NCBI RefSeq assembly: GCF_910591885.1 | Contig: NC_063285.1 | Location: 6,977,395-7,041,394, forward strand | DNA from: Bombus terrestris | Lineage: Eukaryota > Arthropoda > Insecta > Hymenoptera > Apidae | Direction of reading: 5' to 3' | DNA length: 64,000 bases | Shown here: positions 11,041-23,428 of the stretch, in pieces | Layout of the letters: every line of letters starts with the position of its first letter | How positions within the stretch are numbered: position 1 is the first letter of the stretch | The notes under the pieces: model-generated | Told to the model about the DNA's origin: nothing | The model's input: the letters and a program-made list of their open reading frames with translations, nothing else | Databases searched by the model: none | Program-made: the position numbers and the translations under genes

Positions 11041-13553
11041 TGAAGCGCTAACTCTAGGAAGATATATTGCACATATATTTTTTCCATTTTCCAGATATTT
11101 ATTAATATTTTCATAACAGGTAGCGAATACTTTTTTACAAATTATTTGGAGGGTTTGCAAGTATATGTATTTACATTTCATTTGCTAAATATTGCATAAC
11201 AAATGATGTTATACCATAATTTTGTTAAGGTTATGTAGTATATGAATACCTTTTACACTGACTCTGTGTTAGTGCTTTATAACTCCACCGGAATAGATCA
11301 TCCGTAATTATCAGAAATTGAATTTGTAGTGCAAACATTTCTCTCTTCATCTTTAAGAAGATGAAGTAGTAAGAAGTTATACGCAACTCACTCAGAAGTT
11401 ATACGTAATGCAAGTGTCATTAAAACGCAAGCAGTAGAAGCAGTCAGTGATAAAAAGACAATTTCTGTCAATCTTTCACGATCAAAGATCATTCAAGCCT
11501 ATTTCTTGTTTGGTTTTGAAGATAAATATATAATTCGAATCATACATGAATAACATTATCCAGTTTCAGTAGTAGGGTGATGTTATTAAAAGCATGAGTG
11601 CCTAAAGGAGTATCACATCGAATATCGTTACAGTACTGTGACAGACGTATCGTTATCTATTATCGTGAAGTCGCATTTTTGTTCGATCTTTGGCAAACAA
11701 CGCGCAGTGGAAATAGTATCAGGTAACAGACGATTCCTTGTTATTCTGTATTCAATTGTGTGTTTAATTGGTGTCATTCATTATTATGAATATCATATAT
11801 ACCAAAAATATCATGGGGCATTAATTACTACAATAGTTTAAATGAAGTTTTTGAATTCCCAAACATTTATTTTATATTTTACATTTGACAAAGCAGTATA
11901 GATATATATGTATACAATAACAGATACGTACATATCAATAGATACATAGATATGTACACAATTAAATTACAGAATAAATGATATTATAATAAAGATACGA
12001 ATATAATATGAGATACCTAATATATACAAATTTTATGTTCTGGTTGATTTCATTGGCCGCTGTGCTCATTTACATTATCACATCTTGCTCATCAGTTTGC
12101 AATGACAGTAAAATTTCAACCGGGTAATCTGAAATACAATAGAGCCTCCTGTATCCGTCTCAACAGGGCGGCAGAACAATTCTGATAACGGTACAATCAC
12201 TTTAATAAGAAATTTCATTTATTGAAACATAGATTAAAATTGAATGACAAATCTTTTAAGTATATATGGATTTCATGTCTTCTTGGCTGCTAAGTCACAT
12301 AATACTTTCGACATAATTAATTGCAATCTTTTTGTGCTCACAGTCATTGAGACTATTTCTCAAATACGTACATTTCAAAACGCACCTCTTCATTATCCTT
12401 TCATTAGCTGTTTCGCAGTGAAGCCAGTTCATTATATCAGTACATACAGCGTATATCATTCGGCCTTTCCTAACACTATGTATATTTGCAAATTCTACTG
12501 CATGTACACCACTTTCGAGTTTCTCCTTTGTTTCGTTTCGATAGCTGGATCGCCATTAGTTTCATACTACTGTCTTATAATCTGAATCTAATAAAGGAAA
12601 GGATACATGAACGCTAATAATATATGTATACAGTACATATTTCAAACAGAAGAGGGATTCGTTATAAGGAAATATTATGTTCGGATAATTACGGTATTAG
12701 GATAATCGGATAATTGGTGCTCGGATAAATCGGGACAGGGGATTAGGTACTTCTATAGGCTATTCGGTTATAGAATCTTGAAGGTAAAATAACATTGCAT
12801 AACATTTTCTAAGAAATATCATTGATTATAGATTAAACCTGTTTACTCATTGAAATCTATAACGGCATGTCGGAAATTTTCATCTTTTTGCCTTCATGAA
12901 TAAATAATGAATGCAGAGCGCATATAAAATATGTTTATGCAGATTTCAAATACGCTCACGGGTGGGGACAGAAAAATCACATACGCATTACGTATTCTCA
13001 TGGTGCTACTAAATGTGGGCGAACACTGTCTCGCATGAACCACACACATTTACCACACAAATTACTGATCACAGTATATTACAACACTCATAAGCATACA
13101 CATAAAAGAAAAAATGAAGTCGTCAAACGAAACTACATAAAGATTAAGTATTAAATAAGTATCAATTCAGATATAGTTTTATGGAGTAATATGCAATAAC
13201 ACAAATTAATATACAACCACATGAAAAATTCTATTTCATGCGTAGCACAGCTATTTTATCCCCTTTTTGGTGAACGATTTCACTGTGTAGGAAAATTGTT
13301 TATACATTACACTAGAAGCATCGTTCACATAACGCAATTATTTGATTCATGCAAAACGAAAACATAATTGTTGAATTATGTTTCTTTTTGTGAATATTAT
13401 CTGTAGACTTCTTTAAAAAGAAATATATAAGAAGTTATCAACTATGATCAGTTTATTACATTATTTAACACATTTATTCACTTACTATTTGTTGGAAATG
13501 CTATTCTATGGTAAATTTGGGGATTGAAAGTGTCAAGATCACAAGTCTGAAAC
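11041..13553 (+). other. FAR-2 upstream region
   Basis: Non-coding. The part 11041-11890 aligns with 47918-49570 upstream of FAR-4, minus the LTR-A inserted there. The part 12040-13553 aligns with 470-1599 upstream of FAR-1. Positions 11060-11080 are the empty counterpart of the LTR-A insertion site at 47953. Frames at 11638-11841 and 12244-12585 are not conserved between copies. Confidence 0.6.
13424..13431 (+). promoter_or_regulatory. TATA-like box of FAR-2
   Basis: tatataag about 125 bp before the ATG, at the place of the TATA-like boxes of FAR-1 and FAR-4. The following 'aagttatcaactat' is shared with FAR-4. Confidence 0.5.
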
Positions 13554-15941
13554 ATGGATACAATTAATAAAGAAACGAATGAAAATGGAACCGATGAAGG
13601 ATTGAATAAGATAAATTCTCTCGAGGAATTCTACGCCGGTAGTGGGATCCTTGTAACTGGAGCAACCGGATTCGTAGGAATAGGTCTTTTGGAAAAACTG
13701 ATGCGCGTGTGTCCGCGCATCGCTGCCATTTTTATACTAATCCGTCCAAAAACTAACGAAACGATAGAACAACGATTTAAGAAGCTCATAGATGATCCCG
13801 TTCGTAAATATTATTCTTGTTTCTTTCAATATTTAAGCCTGTCAAAAGCCAAATTGAGTAAATTTCTTTTCTGTAATTGAGTTGGTATTTTGTCGTCTTC
13901 AGATTTTCGATGACATCAAAGCAAAACACCCCTCAGCTTTGAGCAGAGTTTATCCCATGAAAGGTGACGTGAGTCTGCCGGATTTAGGTCTTTCGCGAGA
14001 AGATAGAAATCTGTTATTAGAGAAAGTAAATGTAGTGTTTCACGCCGCGGCCACTGTGATATTCAAAGAGCCTTTACGCGTAGCTATTAATGTGAATACG
14101 AAAGGTACCGCTCGTGTCATAAAACTTTGGAACGAACTAAAGCAACCAATTAGCTTCGTCCACGTCAGCACAGCTTTTAGCAATGCTAATCTACACGAGG
14201 TCGAGGAGAAAGTTTATACGTAAGGATAAGTTATACGCGGACATTGTTGCGTGGTTTAGGAATATTACATTTATAATTATATCATGAAGAATATTTTCAC
14301 ATATCATTAACTTTGCAGCACGAGCTTGAAACCTTCAGAGGTGATCGATATGTGTGACAAATTTGACGAAGCGTCGATCAACCAAATAGAAAAAAAGATT
14401 TTAAAAACTTATCCAAACACATACACATTCAGTAAGAATTTAGCAGAGCAAATCGTAGCAAGCAGGTGCAGAGATCTGCCAGTTGCTATAGTGCGGCCAA
14501 GCATAATTGGTGCCTCTTTGAAAGAACCATGTCCTGGTTGGATACAGGGTACTTCTGCATTTACAGGTACTTTCGTAAATCTTTTGCAATGATAATTGTT
14601 CAATACTCGTCACATTTCAGAAAAGAGGAGTTAATCTGTTGGCTTGTAGGAAGCCAAATAACAGGATTTCCACTAGTTCATCATTATTATAGTTCAAGTT
14701 TGCCGTTGTTCATAATTAGGAGAATTCTTTCCTATCTATTTAGTGCTACATTTCTGCTAATCGAAAATCACAAATAATTTCTAAACCAAATTAATGTTAC
14801 CAGGCATCCTTCTGTTAATCAGTAGAGGATGTGCAACAGCAATACGGGGTAGGAAAGATGCAAGATTAGATGTAGTGCCCGTCGATTTCATAGTGGACGC
14901 GATAATATCTATTGCATGGCATGTCACGCTACATTCTGAGCACGAAGTTAAAGTTTACAATTGCACGAGTAGCGCTAATCCTTTTAGGTAAAATCTATTA
15001 CGAATCTTTTTCAACTCATGTAATTCGATTGTTACAGTATTCCAAAAAACTCAGTTTGTTTAAGTAATGTGAACAACACGCAAATGAACGTAGAATACAA
15101 AAGTTCGCTTTTGCTTCAATACTTCAATTTAAGAAAGTAGTGATATGACATAATATTTATCTAAATTACGCAATATTTGCCGAGATACTAACATAACAGT
15201 AAACTGTGCTTTAAATAAAGTTGCAATAATTGTAATAATGTAAATGTTCCTATTGACAAGGTGGGGTCAGTTGCAACAGCTCGTGTTGAAGCATAGCAGA
15301 GAAACGCCACTGAACGATACGTTATGGTATCCGGATAGTCCAATAATAGCTAATAGATATATTTACAAGGTTCGGAGTGTAATTTTGTATTTGCCTGCGT
15401 TCGTCATAGATATATTTTTAAGACTCCGAGGTAGTAAACCAATGTGAGTATTCTATCGAACCTTGAACAAAGAGGGCAATCTTTCTGAGACAATCTTTGT
15501 GTTCATCTACAATAACAATTAAAAATGATATTTCAGAATGATGAAATTTCTAAAATCTAGCTACAAATTGTTCACATCAGTAACATATTTCACCACGAAC
15601 GAATGGACTTTTCAAAGGGAGAACTGTTCCGACTTGGCGAGGAAGGTGAAAATGTTAAACGACAGCGATATGGTCAAACTAGATTTAGGAGATATGAATT
15701 GGGAGAAGTATATTGCAATTTACCTGATGGGTATCAGGAAATTTATTCTAAAACAAGAGTTTCAGCCAACAGCCCGACAACGATTATCAAGGTGCGTATA
15801 AAAGTACCTTACTATAAAAAAATATGAACTAATATAAATACATATATTTTCGGTAATTTCAGGTTGTACTGGATAGATCAAATTTCGAAAATGTTCGGTA
15901 TAATGATCGTACTATGGATAATATTCCTTATCTTGTACTGA
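13554..15941 (+). CDS. Fatty acyl-CoA reductase, FAR-2 (7 exons, complete)
   Basis: Same predicted reaction and domain order as FAR-1. Exons: 13554-13799, 13903-14219, 14319-14566, 14804-14987, 15261-15443, 15537-15791, 15863-15941; these join to 503 aa. The Rossmann motif is TGATGFVG and the catalytic YTFSK is kept. Exon 5 is one codon shorter than in FAR-1 and carries many replacements (LWYPDSPIIANRYIY against LWYPGCPMIANKYIF), while its flanking introns are identical or nearly so. Exon 2 has substitutions at positions shared by FAR-1 and FAR-4 (TVIFKEPL for TVRFNEPL). No stop or frameshift is seen, so it may be functional; the exon-5 changes at otherwise shared sites leave activity uncertain. 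Confidence 0.9.
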
Positions 15942-16039
15942 CTTATTTTTTCTGTTAAAACAAATACAATATAAATAGAATTTTATGAGAAGAGAAACAT
16001 AATCCGCTTCATTTTGTCTTTTCACTCGTCCGGTTTCTA

Positions 16040-16045
16040 AATAAA
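16040..16045 (+). promoter_or_regulatory. Polyadenylation signal of FAR-2
   Basis: AATAAA about 99 bp after the stop. The deleted mariner starts 8 bp further on, as in FAR-1. Confidence 0.6.
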
Positions 16046-16052
16046 ACAATTA

Positions 16053-16261
16053 GGTCATCCCATAAGTTCGTGCCGACTTTTGTGTATACATTTTATGTGT
16101 CGCTTTATAAACATACGGCAATAAGGGACCAATGCACTTGAAAAACGGGAAGAAGTTGTACAACGAGAGGGGGATTACATTTTTTCATGAAACTGAAAGA
16201 TATGTAAACAATCTTAACATATATAACCGCTCGAAAAACGGAACGACCTTATGGGATGACC
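16053..16261 (+). mobile_element. Deleted mariner (MITE-like), copy 2
   Basis: Near-identical 209-bp copy of the element at 4100-4308, in the same position relative to the gene and with the same flanking TA (16051-16052 and 16262-16263). It was copied with the FAR duplicon and is not an independent insertion. Confidence 0.85.
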
Positions 16262-16263
16262 TA

Positions 16264-16846
16264 ATATTTATGACATTGCTCGATGAGGATGCATGTATTT
16301 ACACGCGAACGATTTTAGATTTATAAACAATTCATACATGCTATTTCAATTTGATTCTGATCTTCTGTCTTCGTAACCATTATGTGTCTCTCTTGGTGTC
16401 GAATCTTAGGTTTCTCGAATTATATTTAAATCAAATCTGTAGTTGCTGACACCAGAAATATTCGTTAAACTATTTCGATTAGTTCAATTCTTGTTCGTTA
16501 ATTTATTAAACAATTTTGAAATCATTCCAATCAATCCTTTCTAATAACTATTTCTAATGGCAGCAAGTACCGTATTGATCTGAATATAATTCAAGAAATC
16601 TAAAATTCGATACGTACAATAACATGTAACGGTTACGAACGCCAAAGATCAACATCAGATCGCAACATTTCTCTTCTTTGCTTTTAATTTCAGCTAATGT
16701 ACATTTAAACCCACTTTCTTACTGTTACGGATTTTGTTTCTAAGTATGACCCTTTCATGCTTTTGGCATCTACATGTATACGAGTTATCTGTATTAATGA
16801 TCTCTGTGGAAACCAATGTGGCTTCGCAAGTCTTATCCAGAGATGA
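16264..16846 (+). other. 3' flank of the FAR-2 duplicon, non-coding
   Basis: Near-identical to 4311-4880. No conserved ORF. It ends at Jockey-1 5' sequence. Confidence 0.6.
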
Positions 16847-17413
16847 GCAGATATTTCTGCTAATAGTGAGAAACAGTTCAGCATGAGCAGCCGAGCTAAA
16901 CAGAGGTGAGGAACTGTGTTTCAGTGAAAGTGTGACAGGCAGTGAATTTTGATAAACGAAAAGACAACAAACACTATAAAATGGTAAAGCTCCAAAATGC
17001 AACAGCAAATGCCACCAACCAAAATAACAAACAAAGGTAAAATATATTACATAGATAAATCTACAAATACGTTAAGTAAAAAACAACCAATAAACAAAGA
17101 ACAGGAAAGTTCTTCAACAAAATGGAAACGTTGCAAAACAAAGAAGAAAACAGCTACAATGACGAACTATCATATCAACATGAACACTGGAAGGTAGCAA
17201 CAGCGCACAAAAAGCGTAAAATAATACCAGACACAAGCGCCATGAAAATTTCAGACACAGAAAAGCAACAACGGCTACAAGATATCCCATTCCGAAATTC
17301 ATTCGGTTCACTTCTGACCAACAAAAAAGGTCACAACTCATATCGTTAAACCACCACCGATCTACATAGATGCCCAAATCGATCCCCTAATCGAATTATG
17401 GAACAACACTGCT

Positions 17414-18282
17414 TGTTACGTCGCGTACGTTCCGCGCGACGTCCTTTATTGTCTGACCGTCAAGGCCCAAGCATCGTTAGAGAAACCCTCAATAAACCTA
17501 ATGTCCCACCATAAACCGAGTTTTATTAGCTTGCAGAAAACTTTAATCCTGCAAGTATTTTCGGTTTATAACTGGTACTTAAAAAGTCCTTAGATCTATT
17601 GTACGTTCTTACAGATTACGGAGAAAGCTGGTAGTTATCACGGGAAAACCCGGTAATTATATGATAGGGAAAACATTTCTATAATAGAAAAGTCTGGATT
17701 TTCCCATGAGTCATGTTGGTAGGGTGCTTACACCTCCCATCTTCAATCATCGACGTCTTAGCCAATGGGTAGCGTCGATCCTTGTCCTCAATTTCATAAC
17801 GAAAAGTCTGAACAACGAATCAACTTCCTTCGTTCAAAAAGCACACCCATACCGTGCTTTCCTCCGTAATCACATCAGAACCAGTTCTCAGAGTTCCTTC
17901 GGCTCTCACAGTTCCTAGAGTCCCTATACCTCTCACAGTACCTACCGGACCAAGAGTTCCGACGGCTCTCAACATGTCCCGCTAGTCAATCAATGTCAAC
18001 ATATACGAATTCTCTCATCTACGAATAATCCTTTACTTCGTTACCTGTATTTTAGTCAACGGCGTTACTAATTTGTGTGATTGTACAAAGTGTTGGAAAT
18101 ATATATTTTTATAACTCTGTGAATCACAGTGTTATACTACAACAAACACCCCTATTATCCTAACCGAAACAAGGGGATCGAACTATTCGTGGTGTTGATT
18201 ATTACAATCGTAACGGGAATTTACGACTCCCGTTGACGCGTATTTTCGTGACCACGTCTCCCCGCGATAGCTCGAAAATACA
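17414..18282 (+). mobile_element. Solo LTR, family A (869 bp)
   Basis: Runs from TGTTACGTCGCG to CTCGAAAATACA. It is inserted in Jockey-1 ORF1: left flank CTGCT (17409-17413), right flank TTGCT (18283-18287), a 5-bp target duplication with one mismatch. ORF1 sequence resumes afterwards. Other copies are at 40299-41069 and, inverted, at 47953-48833; a fragment is at 38606-38775. Confidence 0.8.
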
Positions 18283-18694
18283 TTGCTGGAAGAGAAAACT
18301 TCGGTATAAAGCAATTAAAACTTGTTATCAAATCGGAATATTTCGCTAGTCATATAAGATGATCTGTCTGCGACACTGTAGCACCACGAGCGACGGTTAC
18401 GAACACGACCTATAGTAAGCTTCGGGGCGTAATAAAACCAGCACAAGTAAAAGTGCAAACAAACTACAGAAAGCATTAGAAATGCAACGCAAGCATTAAA
18501 AAAGAAAAGCGTTTGGTATTGTACATACCAGCTCAAAACAGAAAAATTAATAAACATCGAACATTAAACAAGAACAATAAATAACATAACCAGATATGAT
18601 ACGAAACAGTTATTGCCAATGTTTTCAATAGAACTTGAATCCAAAGCTAATAACAAAGGTATTCTTGAAGTTAAAAAAATCATAAACACAATAG

Positions 18695-19458
18695 TGTAGG
18701 ATCTCTACGACAATTAGTTTATTTACGATAGATTAAACAGATGTTGATTAAACAGGATATGATGGTTGTTTAACGTGAATTACGCAAAATGACGTACTAG
18801 AATTAAGATAACTAAATAATTAACTTGCAACTCTCGTCGCTACGGTTCCAACGTTCTCTTTCACGCGGACCATACTCTCTCGAAAACGCTAGTGTCACGT
18901 AATATAAAAAACAGAGGAAATCGAAGATAAAAAGAAAAAATAAGATATAAAAAAAATAAAAAGAGAATTTATTTTTAAAATATTTGGTTTACACTAATTA
19001 CGATTTTCTTCTGAACTCTAACCGTGACGTTCCAATACTGAAGCTCTTACAATTTGACTTTCGATCAGATCTGTTTCATTTTCCTTTGTCACCCCTCAAT
19101 ATCTCCACTATCCATGCGTTTGTTAAGCGTCTGCGACCGTTGCCACGCACGCCTTCTTCTCGAACATTCGGCGAAAGGACCGTTGGGATATTGATGGCTC
19201 GTTAGGCACTTCGGCGATATACATTTTCGCCGAGTACCGCCACATCTTTATCTCCGTCATCAGTCCATCGGATTTCATAGTATGCCGGTCGTGACACTAG
19301 CAACACACTGTCGACAACGCAATTCGCACTCCCTGATGTCTCGATTTACACTCTCCCACTTCTCAACTAATACTCTCTGAATTCTCAACTAACACTGACT
19401 GTTAATTCGTCTTTCCCCATTAGCATCGCTTTGTCTGTTCTCTTAGCCCCACCACACA
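18695..19458 (+). mobile_element. Unclassified insertion in Jockey-1, possibly an LTR
   Basis: It interrupts Jockey-1 ORF1 between the equivalents of full-copy positions about 25590 and 25760. It starts TGTAGGATCTCTACG and may end CCACCACACA, compatible with LTR ends, but no target duplication is visible and about 160 bp of ORF1 are missing at the site. The 3' part (19280-19450) resembles the pyrimidine-rich tract at 1-430. Confidence 0.45.
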
Positions 19459-20534
19459 CGTAATGGAAATCACCCAGCAAGTTATAAAGGCTGCCAAATC
19501 AGAAAACAACTACAACTGTTTCCATCGCTTCGAAGCAGAACATACGGCAACTATCCCTCGCAACAAGAAATTGCAGAATCAGAGCCAACACCAAATGTAT
19601 AAAACCGAAAATTTACCGAACTACAGAAATATGAACACCTGTGATGGCCGGGGTTATGCACAAGTAACTCACCAAACATCACTATTTAACACCCAAAATC
19701 AAAACAACAATAACGACGCTACAGAAATCAAGGAATTGCTCAAGGAATGTATCAAGGACACTGAAATGGTAACAAACATGATAAGTGAGCTAAACGCAGT
19801 ACTCGGACAACAAACACAACAAATTACAATCATGCTATAACTTCTTACAAACGTGTTAAGTAAAAAATAGAAATGGACACGCTAAAAATATCAGCTTGGA
19901 TATCCAATGGTCTCCAACCACGAGCCCTCAAAGATGCATGAAAATACCATATTACTATCTATGATACCAAACACCCCTCAGGAAAAGCACAAGCAGTGAT
20001 AATAAGAAACGATATCAAACGCTACTTGCATAGCCAAATTAGTCTGGAAAACGTTCAAGCAACCACCGTTACAATACAAACTAACAGCAATTACTTCCAG
20101 ATGTCAGCAGTATATGTACCACCGCGACACGAAATGACACAGCACAAATTGGTACAGTACTTTCAATCCTTAGGTGACAAATACATCGCAATGCAAAGCA
20201 CACACTATGTGGCTCAAGATTTAACACACATCCAGGTAGAACATTAGAAAATTACAATAGGACAAGTAATCTCAACATATTATCCACAGGAAGACCAAAA
20301 TACTGGCCGACAGATCTAAACAAAATTCCTGACTTGCTTGATTTTGCAGTTATAAAAGGACTAAATGCAAACAAATTAAAAATAACAGCCAGTCTGGAAC
20401 TTAGCTCCGATCATACACCGATAATAATAGAACACACATGCAAACCAATATTTTATAGCAAACCGGAGTCACTTTGCATTAAAATCACCAAATGGCAAAC
20501 ATCGATTAACTCCACTTTTAGGAAATGAAAGGAG

Positions 20535-21119
20535 TATTGAACAATTACAAAATTACAATTATTGAAAAAGATCTATGAAAATACTTGTTAATGCAGAAAT
20601 ATTCTGTATCCAACCAGGACATGGCTCTTTCAAAGAGGCACCAATTATGCTTGGCCGAACTATCGCAACTGGCATATCTTTGCACTTGGTTGCTACAATT
20701 TGCTCTGCTAAATTCTTACTGAATGTGTATGTGTTCGGATAAGATTTTAAAATCTTTTTTCTATTTGGTTGATAGACGTTTTTCGAATTTGTCACACATA
20801 TCGATCATCTCTGAAGGTTTCAAGCTCGTACTGCAAAGTCGATAATAAGTGAATATAAATTAATTCGTAAACCATGGAACAACGTTTGCGTATAACTTAT
20901 ACTTACGTATAAACTTTCTCCCCAATCTCATGTAGATTCGCGTAACGACGTGTAACGGCTCGTTGAATCTCACAGTGGCCGCGGCGTGAAACACTATGTT
21001 TACTTTCTCTAACAACAGATTTCTATCTTCTTGCGAAAGACTTAAATATGGCAGACTAACGTCACCTTTAATTGGGTGAACTTTGTGGAGAACTGAGGGG
21101 TTTTTGCTTTGATGTTTTG
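20535..21119 (-). pseudogene. FAR-3: inverted, truncated FAR remnant
   Basis: Reverse-strand FAR exon 2 (about 21119-20905), its intron, and exon 3 (from 20830 down to about 20583), with both junctions recognisable. It is broken several ways: exon 2 lacks roughly 105 bp after FNEPLHVV, and exon 3 has a frameshift before KKILKSYPNTYTFSKNLAE. Exon 1 is replaced by Jockey-1 ORF2 sequence, and exons 4-7 are absent. Exon 3 reads closer to FAR-4 (ASKCKD-like, WIQNISA) than to FAR-1 or FAR-2. It lies between a + strand Jockey-1 fragment and a - strand one. Confidence 0.85.
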
Positions 21120-22520
21120 TTTTTGTTGTTGGTTCAGGTGTAGCGGTTGTCCTTGCTGCTTCTTGGATAATTTCTGTCAATGTTACTACTGCCTGTTCTA
21201 TGTGTTCGGGAGTTTTCAATGGGATGTTGCAGTTTATTTTGCTTTCAATTATTTCTTTAAAAGTTTACCATTTGCTGTCTGAGAACTGCGTTTTGTTCGC
21301 TTATCATTCTAGTTAGCATTTCGGTATTTTTGATGGATTGTTTGAGAAGTTTCTTGATTTCTGTAGTGTCGTTGCTGATGTTATTGTGATATTGTTTGTC
21401 AGAGAGTGGCGATTGGCTGATTACTTGCACGTAGCTTCGGCTACCAAAGATGTTGGTGCTGCTGTGGTTAGTGTTTATTGCGTGCTGTGAATTTGGTATT
21501 GTCGCGGTTTTTGCGTTGTCCTGTTGCGCTTGTAAGTTATTGCATGTCCTGTTTCGTAGCAGCGGAAACCGTTTACGTTGTAATTGTTTCCTGACTTCAT
21601 ACCCTTTATAACTGGCTAGGTGGTTTCCGTTACAGTTATAGCATCTAACTTCTTCTATTTTTCCTGTGGATGGGCAGTGTATTGTTAAATGGTTTTTTGT
21701 ACATTTAACACATGCCGGGCTTCTGTTACAATAATTTTTTGTGTGGCCGTATTGCTGACGCCTTATGCATTACGGAATATCTTTTTTATGTCTAGGTGGC
21801 TCCACTGTTACTATTGTGTTTAGTAATTTTTTGATTTCATATATATCTTTATTATTGTTTTTAGGTTCAAGCTGAATTAGAAATAGCGGTAATCGTTGTT
21901 TGGTATCGTACTTGGTTATGTTACTTATTGATCTTACCTGGTGTCCGATTTTTCCTAGTTCCTCGCTTATGTTGTCAGTGTTTGTTTTTGAGTGTAATCC
22001 CCTGATTTCTATTTTGTAAGTTTTGTCGGTTTTGAGCTGATAGGTGTGATACCCTGCATTTTGATCCTTTAGTGATTTTGTCACTTTTCTGAATGTGTTT
22101 GGGGTGTTGGTTGCACTTTCACCTGGTCTATTTTTATCTGTTTGATAACATAGTTATCTTTCCCTGCAGTGTTGTTTAGTAGTTCGATGAGGGGGTCAAT
22201 TATTTTCGCATCTATATATATTGGTGGTGGTTTAGCAATACGGGTTGTTGGTTTTTCCGTTGAGTCCGTTGCTGCCTCTTCTGGCAGTGCGCTAAATGAG
22301 TTACTGAATTTGATATCCTGCAGCCATTGTTTTTTTTCTTGTAGTACACTTTTCCTGCCGCTTGTGCACGGGGTTACTTTACGTTTTTTGCTGGAAGTTG
22401 CCACCGTCCAGCTTTCTTCGTGGTGTGTTAGTTCATTGTTCCCATCATTGTCTTGTGATATTTCCATGTTTATTTCGTTTGTTTCTGTATTTTCGTGTTC
22501 TTCGTTAATTGGTTGCCACT
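21120..22520 (-). mobile_element. Jockey-1 LINE, copy C (5' part)
   Basis: Reverse-strand ORF1 in two overlapping frames: 22081-22467 (N-terminal part, DNDGNNELTHHEESW) and 21770-22084 (YHTYQLKTDKTYKIEIRGLH, the PRE_C2HC-like region). Zinc-knuckle traces and the ORF1 end follow down to about 21290. A deletion then joins the ORF1 end to an internal ORF2 segment (KTPEHIEQAV) at about 21130-21270, removing the endonuclease. The ORF2 piece runs straight into FAR-3 exon 2 at about 21120 in one open frame of 119 codons. Confidence 0.75.
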
Positions 22521-23025
22521 GTGGTCGAGATGACGATCATGCGAATGTGAGGAGTATATACTTTTTATTTACTGCAGATCTCCTTTCTCCTTTCATTTCT
22601 GGATTCATGCACGACTCGCGTTCAGAACATAACAATGATATGCTATATATGTATATACTTTAAACAAAAGCCAAAGGAGAAATAAGCAACTAACTAGAGC
22701 AAAAAGATAGGAAAAGCGAAGCATCTTCGAAAAAGCTGAAATTTATGTTGAATTTGTATGTCCGACGAGGACTGAGAAAATGTTTCACTGGTCAAAGTAT
22801 TACCAATTTTCTTTATTACTTATTCACAAAGAACTTAAATTACAAGAACAAGATCAAAATGACTGAAATACCACAGCAAAAATTAAATATTATTAAGGAT
22901 CCAACATTGGTTCTTATTTTAGAACATTTGCTGATTATAATTTTGGTAGTTTTTAAATAAGCAAGTACGAAGATTATAATACAACTTCCACTTACAGAAA
23001 CTGTTTTTAATTTCTCTAACTATCC
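22521..23025. other. Non-coding stretch
   Basis: AT-rich, with no conserved coding sequence or recognisable repeat. The downstream flank of the lipase gene probably lies here. Confidence 0.4.
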
Positions 23026-23428
23026 TTAAGTTTCGCTGTACTTTGAATTTTTATACGTCATCAAGAACGGCCTTTCCGAGGTAGGACACAGAAATTTTTC
23101 AAATAGCGAAGTGAAAGCCCTACTCTTGTTACCAACTGGTTCCAACAAATTGTTCCACAGATTATTCGCATCTTAGGAAACACAAAACATTTCTGATTAT
23201 CAACGTAACACTTATTAAGTACTTGTATAGTTTCATCTGTTATACTCACACAATGCATGTAGTTTTTGACTCCAATGAAAGCAATCAGCATTAAGGTATG
23301 AGAGGTCGGTAAATCCATCCTCGGCAAGAGGTATTTTTGCATCTTTCAGAGTCGGTAAAAATTTTACAGTGAAGTCATTTCTATGAAATTCTGGATAATT
23401 AGCGACTTCTTCGTCAATATTTTGCCAC
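23026..23428 (-). CDS. Phospholipase B1-like lipase, C-terminal exons
   Basis: Two reverse-strand exons with canonical splice sites: 23428-23250 (acceptor tttttttag, donor gtgagt) and 23171-23026, ending in TAA. They join in phase. The first encodes EEVANYPEFHRNDFTVKFLP and then DGFTDLSYLNADCFHWSQ, which carries the Asp and His (DCFH) of the GDSL/SGNH catalytic set of phospholipase B1. The second gives NNLWNNLLEPVGNKS, another PLB1 signature, and ends in SERPFLMTYKNS-like sequence. A possible preceding exon ends at 23641 with a strong donor (CAG|gtaagt), but the frame that would join this exon has a TGA seven bases before the junction. The gene continues at 29535-30047 across a LINE. It may be broken. 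Confidence 0.8.

Larger units (their letters stand above)
16847..20530 (+). mobile_element. Jockey-1 LINE, copy B, interrupted twice
   Basis: Positions 16847-17413 hold the 5' leader and ORF1 start (WKVATAHKKRK; DTEKQQRLQDIPF). LTR-A interrupts at 17414-18282. ORF1 traces continue in about 18390-18694 (a frame like YHTYQLK, then IELESKANNKG). A second insertion lies at about 18695-19458. The ORF1 end (19463-19840) and the ORF2 endonuclease region (19873-20528, with SAVYVPPRHE and LELSSDHTPII) follow in broken frames. The RT is absent: the copy ends at the inverted FAR-3 remnant. ORF2 here still starts with ATG (19873), unlike the full-length copy. Confidence 0.75.
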
